Assembly: GCF_900606115.1 (NCBI RefSeq)
Contig: NZ_UWPJ01000016.1
Span: 1-64,000, forward strand
Direction of reading: 5' to 3'
Length of the DNA stretch: 64,000 nucleotides
DNA from: Pigmentiphaga humi
GTDB lineage: Bacteria; Pseudomonadota; Gammaproteobacteria; Burkholderiales; Burkholderiaceae_B
Positions 55,464 to 63,974 of this stretch are shown here, in pieces; the stretch's first letter is position 1; every line of letters begins with the position of its first letter. The translations under genes and the position numbers were made by a program. The notes under the pieces were generated by a model. That model saw nothing but the letters and a program-made list of their open reading frames with translations, searched no databases and had not been told where the DNA came from.

Positions 55464-56381
55464 CTACCCGCCGTCCGCCCTCGCCAGGCTGTCCATGTGC
55501 CCCACCGCGCGGCGCACCAGCGTGCAGAAATAATCCGCCGCCGGGGTCAGCGGCATTCCCGTGCGGCGAATGATGCAGATGGGCGGGGCCGGCAGCGGCT
55601 CCCGTACCCGGATCTGCACCAGGATGTTCTTCCACAGCGGAAAGTCCACCCACTGCCTGGGCAGCATCATCAGCAAGTCGGAGTAGGCCATGGTGACCAG
55701 GAAGGTCATCGCCGACTGCGCCCTGACCACCAGCTTGGGCGGCGGCAGGCCGTGCTCGGCGAACAGGGGGCCGAGCTCCTCTTCCGCCTTGTAGGTGATC
55801 GAGGTCGTGATCCACTCCGCCCCGGCCAGCTCCCGCAGCGACCGGGCATGCGCCAGCGGGTGTCCCTGGCGGCCCAGGATGATGCGGGAGTTGTCGAACA
55901 GCTTCTCGCTCTGGAATTCCGCCGGCAGGCGCGCCGGCGGCGGGCCGATGTAGCAGTCTATCGTGCCATCTTTCAAGGAGGCTTCCACCGTCGGGAACAC
56001 CGCGTCGATGATGCGCAGGTCCACCTCGGGAAAACGCGCGCGGAACGGCGTCAGCGCATTCGGCAGCAGGGCCAGGTGCGGCACGCTGGACAGGCATACC
56101 GTCATGGTGCCGTGCGCGTGGCCGCGCAGCTGGTCCACTTCGTCCCGGGCGCGCTGCAGCTCGTTGCGCACGGCGGTCGCGCGCCGCAGGAAGACCTGGC
56201 CGATCTCCGTCAGCTGCACGCCCCGGTGGCTGCGCTCGAACAGCGGCACGCCCAGCTCCTTCTCCAGCTCGCGGATGCTGCGCGTGATCGCCGGCTGCGG
56301 CACGCCCAGGGCCCGGGCGGCGGCCCGCAGCCCGCCCATCTCGGCAACGACGATGAAATCCCTGACGGCGCTGAATTTCAT
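55464..56381 (-). CDS. LysR-family transcriptional regulator
   Basis: This 305-residue LysR protein has the winged helix [21 protein letters not shown] and [12 protein letters not shown], close to the TsaR/CatM-like group of aromatic regulators. Its effector domain includes [16 protein letters not shown]. It is the third gene in the same direction after a Rieske oxygenase and a Bug gene, 51 bp downstream of the latter. It probably regulates that cassette through the operator-like palindrome at 58776-58807 (inference). Confidence 0.92.
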   Translation of the reverse strand: MKFSAVRDFIVVAEMGGLRAAARALGVPQPAITRSIRELEKELGVPLFERSHRGVQLTEIGQVFLRRATAVRNELQRARDEVDQLRGHAHGTMTVCLSSVPHLALLPNALTPFRARFPEVDLRIIDAVFPTVEASLKDGTIDCYIGPPPARLPAEFQSEKLFDNSRIILGRQGHPLAHARSLRELAGAEWITTSITYKAEEELGPLFAEHGLPPPKLVVRAQSAMTFLVTMAYSDLLMMLPRQWVDFPLWKNILVQIRVREPLPAPPICIIRRTGMPLTPAADYFCTLVRRAVGHMDSLARADGG

Positions 56382-56432
56382 GTCCGTTCGGCCACCCCGG
56401 CGGGTTCCCGCGCGCAGGCGCAGCCGGTCCGC

Positions 56433-57416
56433 TCAATCGGCCTTGATCGACGCATCGGCGATAACCTTCTTCCAGCGCGCCAGGTCGTTGGCGATCAGCG
56501 TGCGGAACTCTTCCGGTGTATCGGTGCTGATGCGCAGCCCCTGGGCCGCCAGCGAAGCGCGCACGTCGTCGCGCTTGAGCACGTCGATGAAGTCGCGGTT
56601 GATGCGGTTCACCACATCGGCCGGCGTGCCCGCCGGCGCGATGACCCCGTACCAGGCATCGACGCTGTCCATGACGGTGATGCCCTGCTCGCGGAAGGTC
56701 GGCACGTCGGGCACCAGCGGGCTGCGCTCGGCGCCGGTGACCGCCAGCAGGTGCACTTTGCCGGCCTGCGCAGTGGGCCGCATCGAATGCACGGTGGCGA
56801 ACATCATCTGCACCTGTCCGCCGCCGATGCCGGTCAAGGCGCCCGAGATGCCCTTGTAGGGCACGTGCATGATGTCCACGCCGAAGTGCGACTTGAACAG
56901 CTCCATCGCGAGGTGCTGCGGCGTGCCGCTGCCGGGAGTGCCGTAGTTGATCTTGCCGTCGTTCTTCTTGATGTATTCGAGCATGGACTTCATGTCGCGC
57001 GCGGGCACGTCCGCATTGACCGCGAAGGTATAGCCCGCCTCGGCCAGCTTGCCCACCGGGGTGAAGTCCTTGACCGCGTCGAACGGCAGGCTTTTGTACA
57101 GGAACGGCGTCATCGTGAACGAGTTGATGGCCATCAGCAGGGTATGGCCGTCCGGCGCGGCGCCGGCGACGTGCTGCGCGCCGATGTTGCCGCTGGCGCC
57201 CGGACGGTTGTCCACGATCACCGGCTGGCCCCAGCGCTCGGACAGCTTGGGCGCGAGCACGCGGGCGATGATGTCGCTGCCGCTGCTGGGCGTGAACGGC
57301 ACGACCAGCATGACCGGTTTGGTCGGGAACGCCGGCTGCGCGGCGCCCGTTCCCGGCGCGGCTGCGGCCAGGATGGCGGCGGATGTCAGCGAAAGGCGAA
57401 AGAAGGCAATGTTCAT
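56433..57416 (-). CDS. Bug-family periplasmic binding protein
   Basis: This 327-residue receptor has a signal peptide ending GTGAA before QPAFPTKPV. The family marks are [42 protein letters not shown] and [11 protein letters not shown]. It lies between the Rieske oxygenase gene and the LysR gene on the same strand. Its ligand is likely to be the aromatic acid processed by the oxygenase (inference). Confidence 0.93.
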   Translation of the reverse strand: MNIAFFRLSLTSAAILAAAAPGTGAAQPAFPTKPVMLVVPFTPSSGSDIIARVLAPKLSERWGQPVIVDNRPGASGNIGAQHVAGAAPDGHTLLMAINSFTMTPFLYKSLPFDAVKDFTPVGKLAEAGYTFAVNADVPARDMKSMLEYIKKNDGKINYGTPGSGTPQHLAMELFKSHFGVDIMHVPYKGISGALTGIGGGQVQMMFATVHSMRPTAQAGKVHLLAVTGAERSPLVPDVPTFREQGITVMDSVDAWYGVIAPAGTPADVVNRINRDFIDVLKRDDVRASLAAQGLRISTDTPEEFRTLIANDLARWKKVIADASIKAD

Positions 57417-57481
57417 GGTGGCGTTCCTCGGTGGGAAAAACTACGGCTTGGGCAGCGGTTTCGGGGGATGGAAGAAAGCGG

Positions 57482-58528
57482 TCACTGGCCGCTTTCGTCG
57501 CGCAGCATCTCGTCCAGGAGACGCTGGCAGCGGACGGGGCCGGCATCGATGGCCGGCAGCAGGACGGGCGCCACGCCCGGATGGCGGCGCACGTTTTCCT
57601 GCTGGGCCTTGAGCATGGGGTCGTCCTGCTCTTTGAATGCATAGCGGCGCAACTCGGCAATGCGGGCCTTGAGCGCGTCTTCGCCTTCGTCGGCCTCGGC
57701 CCCCAGGGGCCCCTGCCTCGCGGCAGCGGTGAAGTAAAGCGTCGAATCCTCCGATACCGGCGTCAGGATGTGACAGCCCAGCTGGCCGGAAAACCGCGTG
57801 CGGTCGCTGTCCGGCGCATAGGTCCCGACGTCGTTGAGCACCGCCGAGGGCGCGCTCCAGCGTATGGTCTGCCACATGTTGACCGGCGCTCCGTCGCGCT
57901 TGAACAGCAGATCGCGCAGCAGCGGCGGCGGCACGTTCTGCATGTCCCGCCGGACGTAGACATAGGGCCCTTCCTGCCGGACCTCGATGTCGGCCCACGC
58001 GGTTTCCGCATTGCCCAGCAGGCCGTCGTGCAGATAGGCGGCATGGCTCAGGTCCAGCAGATTGTCGATGATGGCCCGGTAGTTGGCGTCCATTTCTATG
58101 GTGTCGCGGCGCCCCACGTCGTAGCCGGAATCCGCGTCCAGATAGCCGAAATCCGGGATGAGTCCCTCGTCCGGTTCGCCGTTCCCCATCCAGATCCAGG
58201 CCAGGGTGTGCTTCTCCACCATCGGATAGGTGCGCACCTGACAGCCGCGCGGAACGCGCCCGTTGCCATGCGGGTTCTTCACGCACTGCCCGGAACTGTC
58301 GAACTCGAGCCCGTGATAGCCGCACTGGATGGTCCCGCCCGGCAGCAGCTTGCCCAGGCGCAGCGGCGCCAGACGGTGCGGACACATGTCGTCCATCGCC
58401 ACGGGCCGGCCGGCATCGTCGCGGTAGAGCACCAGAGGCGTGTCCAGCAAGGTGCGCGCGGCCAGCTCGCCCGTTTTCAGTTCATCGGCCCAGATGGCCG
58501 CATACCAACAGTTTTTCAGAAATGCCAT
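57482..58528 (-). CDS. Rieske aromatic ring-hydroxylating oxygenase, VanA-like
   Basis: This 348-residue oxygenase has a Rieske [2Fe-2S] domain with Cys49-x-His51 ([11 protein letters not shown]) and Cys69-x2-His72 ([10 protein letters not shown]). The mononuclear iron site has His162 and His167 in [14 protein letters not shown], with an upstream bridging aspartate. The layout matches vanillate O-demethylase oxygenase and related mononuclear oxygenases. No VanB-type reductase gene is adjacent, so electrons must come from elsewhere. The ATG at 58528 follows GGAG; a longer upstream frame is unsupported. Confidence 0.92.
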   Translation of the reverse strand: MAFLKNCWYAAIWADELKTGELAARTLLDTPLVLYRDDAGRPVAMDDMCPHRLAPLRLGKLLPGGTIQCGYHGLEFDSSGQCVKNPHGNGRVPRGCQVRTYPMVEKHTLAWIWMGNGEPDEGLIPDFGYLDADSGYDVGRRDTIEMDANYRAIIDNLLDLSHAAYLHDGLLGNAETAWADIEVRQEGPYVYVRRDMQNVPPPLLRDLLFKRDGAPVNMWQTIRWSAPSAVLNDVGTYAPDSDRTRFSGQLGCHILTPVSEDSTLYFTAAARQGPLGAEADEGEDALKARIAELRRYAFKEQDDPMLKAQQENVRRHPGVAPVLLPAIDAGPVRCQRLLDEMLRDESGQ

Positions 58529-58903
58529 GACCGTCTCCATCGATCCGGGAACTGCGCGGCGCAGCCGCCTGTGGCGCAAGCGCGCAGCGGCCCGGCTTGC
58601 CGGTCGGGAACCAGAGGAGCGAAAGACAGAGATGAGCGTAGGCAGGACGCGCCGCGATCGGCGCGCTGGCCTGCGCGCGGCCCGCGATGCGGTCCGTGCG
58701 GCGCCCCCTATGCTGGGGAGCGGTTCGATGCGTCTCCTCGGTGCTTCCGATCTCGTTCCATGCCGGAATGACGGAATCTTACGTAGCGAGACTGCCTCTC
58801 GTAAGATGTTGATTGGCACCGATCGATAACAGGATTGAATCACCCCGGTCGCCGGCGGAGCGGCCGGGAACGTCGCGGCAAACTCCCCGGCCCGGCTGGC
58901 CGC
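58529..58903. other. 375-bp intergenic region
   Basis: There is no credible gene between the Rieske oxygenase start and the NmrA-like gene stop. The left two thirds are G+C-rich without recognisable motifs. The right third holds the 32-bp inverted repeat at 58776-58807 and the A+T-richer stretch around 58805-58850, the likely promoter of the Rieske-Bug-LysR cassette. Confidence 0.7.
58776..58807. promoter_or_regulatory. Long inverted repeat upstream of the Rieske oxygenase gene
   Basis: ATCTTACG at 58776-58783 and CGTAAGAT at 58800-58807 are perfect inverted arms 16 bp apart, with inner GAG/CTC symmetry. It lies about 250 bp upstream of the oxygenase gene. It may be an operator for the cassette's LysR protein, although the spacing differs from the usual T-N11-A. 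Confidence 0.45.
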
Positions 58904-59737
58904 TCAACGGAAATCGGCGGCGTGATCCTGTGCCCAGCGCGCGAAGCTGCGCGCCGGACGGCCGGTAACATCCTCGACCGCGGAGGTCACGAGCGGCGGT
59001 ACGTGCACCGACTTGGCCGCGTAGTCCAGCAGCTTTTCGGCCACCGGGCGCGGCGTATGCGCCGCCATTTCTTCCAGCGCGCATTCGCGCGTCAGTTCGA
59101 CGAAACGCACCGGGCGGCCGATGGCCTGGCCGATCGCCTCGGCCTGCCCGGCCTGGGTGATGATGGCCGGACCGGTCAGCAGGTAGGCGGCCTGCTCGTG
59201 ACCACTGCCGAGCAGGGCCGCGACGGCCACCGCCGCCACGTCTTCCTCGTGGATGGGATTGCGCTGCGCCTGCGGATAAGCGCCGCGGACTTCGCTCTGG
59301 GCGCGGATGCCCGCGGCCCAGGCCAGCGCATTGGCGGCAAAACTGTCGGGGCGCAGGAAGGTCCACGCCAGGCCCGCCGCCTGCACCGCCTTCTCCGCCG
59401 CATCGTGGCGCGCGGCGATCGGATTGACGCGCGGATCGGCCTTCTGGGTAGCCGCCGACGACAACAGCACGGCCCGCCGCACGCCCGCGGCACGCGCCGC
59501 GCTGGCGACGCTGCCGCAGCCGCTCGCCGGCGTGAACAGGAACATCCGCTCCACGCCGTCGAAGGCCTGCGCCAGGCCGGCCGGTTCCGCGAGATCGCCG
59601 GCGCAGGCCTGCACGCCGGGCGGAAAAGCCGCGGACGACGGATCGCGCACCAGCGCGCGTACCCGCTCGCCCGCCTCCACCAGTTGGCGCACCACGCAGC
59701 GGCCGATGTTGCCGCTGGCTCCCGTCACCAGGATCAT
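58904..59737 (-). CDS. NmrA-like NAD(P)-binding protein
   Basis: This 277-residue Rossmann-fold protein of the NmrA/quinone oxidoreductase-2 type has dinucleotide motif GASGNIGRCVVRQL at the N-terminus, VLLSSAATQ, LRPDSFAANAL, and AYLLTGPAIITQAGQA. The catalytic Tyr-x3-Lys of ordinary SDR enzymes is not evident, so a redox-sensing or atypical reductase role is possible. It begins 7 bp after the flavin monooxygenase stop codon and is surely cotranscribed with it. Confidence 0.88.
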   Translation of the reverse strand: MILVTGASGNIGRCVVRQLVEAGERVRALVRDPSSAAFPPGVQACAGDLAEPAGLAQAFDGVERMFLFTPASGCGSVASAARAAGVRRAVLLSSAATQKADPRVNPIAARHDAAEKAVQAAGLAWTFLRPDSFAANALAWAAGIRAQSEVRGAYPQAQRNPIHEEDVAAVAVAALLGSGHEQAAYLLTGPAIITQAGQAEAIGQAIGRPVRFVELTRECALEEMAAHTPRPVAEKLLDYAAKSVHVPPLVTSAVEDVTGRPARSFARWAQDHAADFR

Positions 59738-59744
59738 GGCGTCC

Positions 59745-61280
59745 TCAGCGGCACAGGACCGTGCGCAGCGCCGGCTCGATGCCGGCGTTGTCGGCGCCGC
59801 GCCAGGCCACCACGCCGTCCGGACGCACCAGCACGGTCTGCTGCTCGCCGGCGTGCAGCGGCGCGGTGGACTTGACCTGATAGGCCTTCATCGCAACGCC
59901 CAGTTCGTCGGCCGCGGCCCGGGCCGCCTCGGCGCCGCCCGGCACCGCCGTGAACGCCATGAACCAGGGGCCCAGCAAGTGGCGCGGCGACACCTTGGCG
60001 CCATCCTCGCCTTCCAGTTCGACGTAGGGCACGCGCGCGCCCGGCCGCCCCGAGGCCTGCGCGGGATGCTCGAAGCGCCGGTCCTCGTTGCCCAGTTCGG
60101 CCGCCAGCGCGCCGTTGGGCGGGCAGATGTAGCCGAACAGCAGCGTGGCGTGGTCCAGCGGCGCGCCGATGCGCTCGGCCAGCGTATCGATGCGGCGGCG
60201 TTCGGCCAGGTTGGCGACCTGCCAGTTGCAGACCTCTTCGGCATAGGGCTGGCGCTCGATCTCGTAGCTGTCCAGCAGCGCCGGACCGGCCTTGCCCTGG
60301 ATGACCGCGGCCAGTTTCCAGCCCAGGTAGTAGCCGTCCTGCACGGCGGTATTCCCGCCCTGCCCGCCCGTGGGCGGCATGACGTGCGCGGCATCGCCGG
60401 TCAGCAGCACGCGGCCGGCGCGGAAGCGGTCGGCGATGCGGTGGCCGTAGTCGTAGCTCACCGTGCCGATGATCTCGAAGTCCAGGTCGGGCAGGCCGGT
60501 CATGATCTTGATGATCTCGCGCATGCCGCCCTCGTCGCGCTGCGGATCGGCGGACATGTTGGCGACCCACTCGTTCTTGTAGTCGGTGCTGACCAGCACG
60601 CCGGCGCCATCGGGCAGCGCGGGATTCTGCAGGTAATGGATGACCATGGCGTTGTCGCCGGCCCACTGGCTCAGGTCGGCCTTGAAGCGCACGGCGGTGA
60701 CCGACTTGATCGCGCCCAGGCCATGGGTGCCTATGCCCAGCCAGCCGGCGATGCTGCCGCGGATGCCGTCGGCGGCGATCACGTATTTCGCGCGCACCGC
60801 ATAGGTCTGCTCGGTGTCCAGATCGCACAGCGCCAGGTCCACGCCGTCGTCGTCCTGGGCCAGCGAATCGCAGCGGGTCTTGAAGCGCACTTGCGCGCCC
60901 AGCTCCTGCGCGCGGCGCAGCAGCGCCTCTTCGGCGCGCGCCTGGCTGGCCATGCCCGGACGCTCGGGCGAGAACATCGAGAAGTCGGGCCGGTGCGCGA
61001 CGTGGTCGTACAGCACCTTGCCGGTCAGGCTCTCCGACACCACCGAGGTGATGGCCGGCTTGCCCGGGGGCATGGCCTTGTGGATGGCTTCGGCCAGGCC
61101 GGCAGTGCGCAGCGCTTCCATGGTGACCGGATTGGCGCCGCGCGCCTTGGGCAGGATGGACGTGCCTTCGCGGCGTTCGATGACCAGCGCCTTCACGCCG
61201 TTCATGCCGAGGAAGACGGCGCTGGAAAGACCGGCCAGGCCGGCACCGACGATCACGACGTCGATCTGTTCAGTACTCAT
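59745..61280 (-). CDS. FAD-dependent aromatic monooxygenase, MhpA/PheA-like
   Basis: This 511-residue class A flavoprotein hydroxylase has the FAD Rossmann motif GAGLAGLSSAVFLGMNG at the N-terminus, ADGIRGSIAGWLG at about residue 171, and the second FAD motif GDAAHVMPPTGGQGGNTAVQ near 300. A thioredoxin-like C-terminal region follows from about 400. Such enzymes hydroxylate phenolic rings using NAD(P)H and O2. Substrate identity cannot be read from the sequence. It leads the pair with the NmrA-like gene and follows a NitT/TauT-type importer on the same strand. Confidence 0.92.
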   Translation of the reverse strand: MSTEQIDVVIVGAGLAGLSSAVFLGMNGVKALVIERREGTSILPKARGANPVTMEALRTAGLAEAIHKAMPPGKPAITSVVSESLTGKVLYDHVAHRPDFSMFSPERPGMASQARAEEALLRRAQELGAQVRFKTRCDSLAQDDDGVDLALCDLDTEQTYAVRAKYVIAADGIRGSIAGWLGIGTHGLGAIKSVTAVRFKADLSQWAGDNAMVIHYLQNPALPDGAGVLVSTDYKNEWVANMSADPQRDEGGMREIIKIMTGLPDLDFEIIGTVSYDYGHRIADRFRAGRVLLTGDAAHVMPPTGGQGGNTAVQDGYYLGWKLAAVIQGKAGPALLDSYEIERQPYAEEVCNWQVANLAERRRIDTLAERIGAPLDHATLLFGYICPPNGALAAELGNEDRRFEHPAQASGRPGARVPYVELEGEDGAKVSPRHLLGPWFMAFTAVPGGAEAARAAADELGVAMKAYQVKSTAPLHAGEQQTVLVRPDGVVAWRGADNAGIEPALRTVLCR

Positions 61281-61299
61281 GATGTTGCTCCGAGGGGAA

Positions 61300-61377
61300 G
61301 CCCACCCCTACCCGCTCACGCGGGCCCCCTCGAGGGGGCTCTGCTTGCGGACCGGCGAAGCCGGATCCGCGGCGCCC
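61300..61377 (-). repeat. Dispersed palindromic element, copy F (inverted)
   Basis: This is the only copy in the opposite orientation. It has GCGGATCCGGC / GCCGGTCCGC arms, GAGCCCCCTCGAGGGGGC and GAGCGGGTAGGGG, and its GGGCT end points at the start of the flavin monooxygenase gene rather than at a stop codon. It occupies much of the 167-bp gap between that gene and the permease gene. Confidence 0.8.
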
Positions 61378-61447
61378 AGGGTCGGGGACGGGGATTTGTT
61401 TATGAAAGCTTGGGTGTGAAAAAAACGAAATGGTCAGAGGCGGACGG

Positions 61448-62329
61448 TTAGAGCGAGGCGCCTTTCTCCCAGAACACGACGCGGCTGCGCAGCTTGACGA
61501 CGATGCGGTCGCTGACGAAGCCGATCGCGCCCAGGGTGGCGACGACGGCGAATGCCGAGGCGGTGTCGAAATACGAAGCGGAGCGCGCGATCAGGTAGCC
61601 CAGTCCTTGCGAGTCGCCGATGAATTCGGTCACGGTCATGACGATCAGCATGATGGGCACCGCCACGCGAAGGCCGGTGAACACGAAGGGCAGCGCGCTC
61701 GGCATGATCACGTCCTTGAGCAGCCGCCAGCGTCCGGCGCCGGTATTGCGCGCCAGCCACTCCATCTTCGGCGCGACGGCGCGGGCGCCGGCATAGCAGT
61801 GCACGAAGATCGGGAAGAAGCACTCCAGCGCCACCTGCGCGATGCGCGAACCGGCTCCCAGCCCGAGCAGCAGGATGATGACCGGATAGAGCGCCAGCTT
61901 GGGCACCGGATAACCGAAGGTCACGAAAGGCCCGAGCGCCGCATCCACCACCCAGCTGCGCGCGGCGATGAAGCCCAGCAGGCCCGCCACCAGGAACGAG
62001 ATCGCCAGGCCGGCGAAGCCGCGCGTCAGCGTGGAGGCCGCGTGCTCCAGCAATTCGCCGTCTTCCAGCATCTGCATGAAGCTCGCTCCGATCACCTCCA
62101 GGCCGGGCGTCAGCCGCGTGCCGTTGAGGGTGGCGTAGAGCTGCCAGGCACCCAGCACCGCGGCCAGGCCGAGCGCCTTGAGCACCGGGCCGGACAGCAG
62201 GAGCGCCGACAGCACACGACCGTGCGCTGCCCGATCCTGGGCACCGCGGATCCGGCTTTGCCGGTCCGTAGGTAGAGTCCCCTGGGGCGCGCGCGTCAGC
62301 GCGTAGGAAGGGGCTTTCATCCTAGCCAT
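61448..62329 (-). CDS. NitT/TauT-type ABC transporter permease 2
   Basis: This 293-residue permease of the SsuC/TauC family has about six helices and the EAA-type loop EWLARNTGAGRWRLLKDVIMP near residue 190. An ATG at 62329 preceded by GGAGGAG overlaps the previous permease gene by 8 bp. The first roughly 35 residues (after MARM) are encoded by repeat copy G and are unlike the family. The conserved protein begins near VLSALLLSGPVLKAL, where a GTG could start but lacks a ribosome binding site. Confidence 0.86.
   Translation of the reverse strand: MARMKAPSYALTRAPQGTLPTDRQSRIRGAQDRAAHGRVLSALLLSGPVLKALGLAAVLGAWQLYATLNGTRLTPGLEVIGASFMQMLEDGELLEHAASTLTRGFAGLAISFLVAGLLGFIAARSWVVDAALGPFVTFGYPVPKLALYPVIILLLGLGAGSRIAQVALECFFPIFVHCYAGARAVAPKMEWLARNTGAGRWRLLKDVIMPSALPFVFTGLRVAVPIMLIVMTVTEFIGDSQGLGYLIARSASYFDTASAFAVVATLGAIGFVSDRIVVKLRSRVVFWEKGASL
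62239..62316 (+). repeat. Dispersed palindromic element, copy G (inside a reading frame)
   Basis: A full copy with GCGGATCCGGC / GCCGGTCCG arms, CCCCTGGGG and GCGCGCGTCAGCGCG, ending GGGGCT six bases before the stop codon of the upstream permease gene. It also lies within the predicted N-terminal codons of the second permease. Confidence 0.83.
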
Positions 62330-63149
62330 GGCTCGCTCCTCCCGAGTGACGGCCGACGCCGAGGCCGCGCGCGACCAGTTGCAGCACCGCATTGGCCACG
62401 ACGCCGCACAGCGCCACCGCCACGATGCCGGCGTACATCGCGCCGTACTCGCCGTCCCGGTAGGCCTGCATCAGCCCCGCGCCCAGACCGTTGGAATGCC
62501 CCACCACTTCGGTGGCGACCATCAGCACGAAGGAAATCATCAGGCTGATGCGCACGCCCACCAGCGCGCGCGGCATCGCCGCCGGCACCACCACCTGGAA
62601 GAAGCTGCGCAGCTTGGACGCGCCGACGTTGCGCGCCACCCAGAGCAGGCGCGCATTGATGCCGAGCGCGCCGTTCATGGCGTTCAGGTAGGACGGGTAG
62701 AAGGCGCTGATGGCGATCACCAGGATGCGCGACTTGTCGGTGAAGCCGAGCAGCACGGCGATGGCGGGGAACAGCGCGATCTTGGGGATGGGATGGGTGA
62801 AGGACTGCGTCAGGTCGAACAGGTCCCGGAACACCCGGGACACGCCGGCGAGCAATCCCAGCATCACGCCGATCGCGCTGCCGATGAAAAAACCGCTGAG
62901 GGCGCGATAGAGGCTGGGTCCGGTCTGCGCGGCCAGGTCGCCGCTGCGGGCCAGCGCCACGAAGGCCGCGGCGATCTCGACCGGCCCGTAGATGTACTCG
63001 GGCAGGACGCCGGCCATTGCCAGGCCTTCCCAGGCCGCCAGGACGAACACGGTGAACGCCGTCGAGATCAGCCAGGTCTGCTCGCGCGCGGCCCCCAGGA
63101 AAGACTGCTTGCGCATCAACTGCGCGGCCATGCTGCCGGAGGTGCTCAT
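62322..63149 (-). CDS. NitT/TauT-type ABC transporter permease 1
   Basis: This 275-residue SsuC/TauC-type permease has about six helices. Its cytoplasmic coupling loop is LLWVARNVGASKLRSFFQVVVP, and GLGAGLMQAYRDGEYGAMY is conserved. Its ATG overlaps the TGA of the ATPase gene (ATGA), so translation is coupled. With the ATPase and the second permease it forms an importer. The two different permeases suggest a heterodimeric membrane unit, less common in this family. Confidence 0.9.
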   Translation of the reverse strand: MSTSGSMAAQLMRKQSFLGAAREQTWLISTAFTVFVLAAWEGLAMAGVLPEYIYGPVEIAAAFVALARSGDLAAQTGPSLYRALSGFFIGSAIGVMLGLLAGVSRVFRDLFDLTQSFTHPIPKIALFPAIAVLLGFTDKSRILVIAISAFYPSYLNAMNGALGINARLLWVARNVGASKLRSFFQVVVPAAMPRALVGVRISLMISFVLMVATEVVGHSNGLGAGLMQAYRDGEYGAMYAGIVAVALCGVVANAVLQLVARGLGVGRHSGGASHG

Positions 63150-63934
63150 TGCCCGGCTCCCGCCATCGCCGGCGCGCTCTTGGCCGATTCGCGGCGCAGC
63201 ACTTCCCACAGATGCGAACGATAGGCCAGGATGCGCGGATCGGCCTTGGTTTCCGACGAACGCGGGCGTTCCAGTTCGATGACGCAATCCTCGACCACGC
63301 GGCCGGGCGAGGCGCCCATCACCACGACCCGGTCGCCCAGGAAAATGGCTTCGTTGATGTCGTGCGTGATGAACACCACGGTCAGGCCCGAGGTCTGCCA
63401 CAGCCGCGTCAATTCTTCCTGCATGACTTCGCGCGTCTGCGCATCGAGCGCGCCGAAAGGCTCGTCCATCAGCAGCACGCTGGGCTCCATCGCCAGTGTC
63501 CGGGCCAGCGCGGCGCGCTGGCGCATGCCGCCCGACAATTCGCCGGGGTAGGCATTGCCGAAACGCTCCAGCCCCACCATCGCCAGCAATTCGTCGGCGC
63601 GGGCATGGGCCTGGCGCCACGGCGTGCCGGCCACTTCCAGCGGCCAGGCCACGTTGGCCCGCGCCGTGCGCCACGGAAACAGCATGGCCTCCTGGAACAC
63701 CATGCCGCGGTCGCGTCCCGGGCCGGCGATGGGCTTGCCCTCGATCTCCACCGAACCCGTGGTGGGAAACTCGAAGCCTCCCAGCATGTGCAGCAAGGTC
63801 GTCTTGCCGCAGCCGCTGGGGCCCAGGATGGTCAGGAACTCCCCTTTGCTGACGGTCAGGTCGACCGCCGCCAGGGCGTTGACGATGTGTTTGCCGCGAC
63901 GAAACGTCTTCGTCACGTGTTTGACTTGTAGCAA
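63146..63934 (-). CDS. NitT/TauT-type ABC transporter ATP-binding protein
   Basis: This 262-residue single-domain ABC ATPase of the SsuB/TauB type has Walker A GPSGCGKTT (about residue 39), Q-loop FQEAMLFPW, signature LSGGMRQRAALAR, Walker B VLLMDEPFGALD and H-loop VVFITHDINEA. All catalytic motifs are intact. It energises the two permeases downstream. Substrates of this family include sulfonates, taurine, nitrate and aromatic acids; the flavin monooxygenase downstream favours an aromatic or sulfonated compound. Confidence 0.93.
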   Translation of the reverse strand: MLQVKHVTKTFRRGKHIVNALAAVDLTVSKGEFLTILGPSGCGKTTLLHMLGGFEFPTTGSVEIEGKPIAGPGRDRGMVFQEAMLFPWRTARANVAWPLEVAGTPWRQAHARADELLAMVGLERFGNAYPGELSGGMRQRAALARTLAMEPSVLLMDEPFGALDAQTREVMQEELTRLWQTSGLTVVFITHDINEAIFLGDRVVVMGASPGRVVEDCVIELERPRSSETKADPRILAYRSHLWEVLRRESAKSAPAMAGAGQ

Positions 63935-63945
63935 GAGAACTCCTT

Positions 63946-63974
63946 GGGCCCGCGCAGCGGGTAGGCGGTGGGCT
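63946..63974 (+). repeat. Dispersed palindromic element, partial copy H
   Basis: GGGCCCGCGCAGCGGGTAGG followed by CGGTGGGCT resembles the distal half of the element, closest to copy F. It ends within the TAG stop codon of the partial gene at 63973. The first palindrome is missing, the ATPase start codon lying just to the left. Confidence 0.55.

Noticed and set aside
55428-57644. Plus-strand frame of over 700 codons across LysR and Bug genes
   Set aside because: It is the complement of two well-recognised genes, has low-complexity composition and no plausible start signal.
52990-57660. Single minus-strand frame of about 1,550 codons suggesting a LeuA fusion
   Set aside because: Only the last 513 codons encode LeuA. 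The rest is out of frame with pssA, LysR and Bug genes, which are all intact.
58440-58829. Plus-strand frame of 129 codons in the 375-bp gap
   Set aside because: It begins inside the Rieske gene, lacks a ribosome binding site and has an Arg/Ala-rich composition typical of a shadow frame.
91-63974. CRISPR array or insertion sequences as the cause of the repeated DNA
   Set aside because: Copies are kilobases apart, lack spacers, encode no transposase and have no target duplications; they fit REP-like elements instead.
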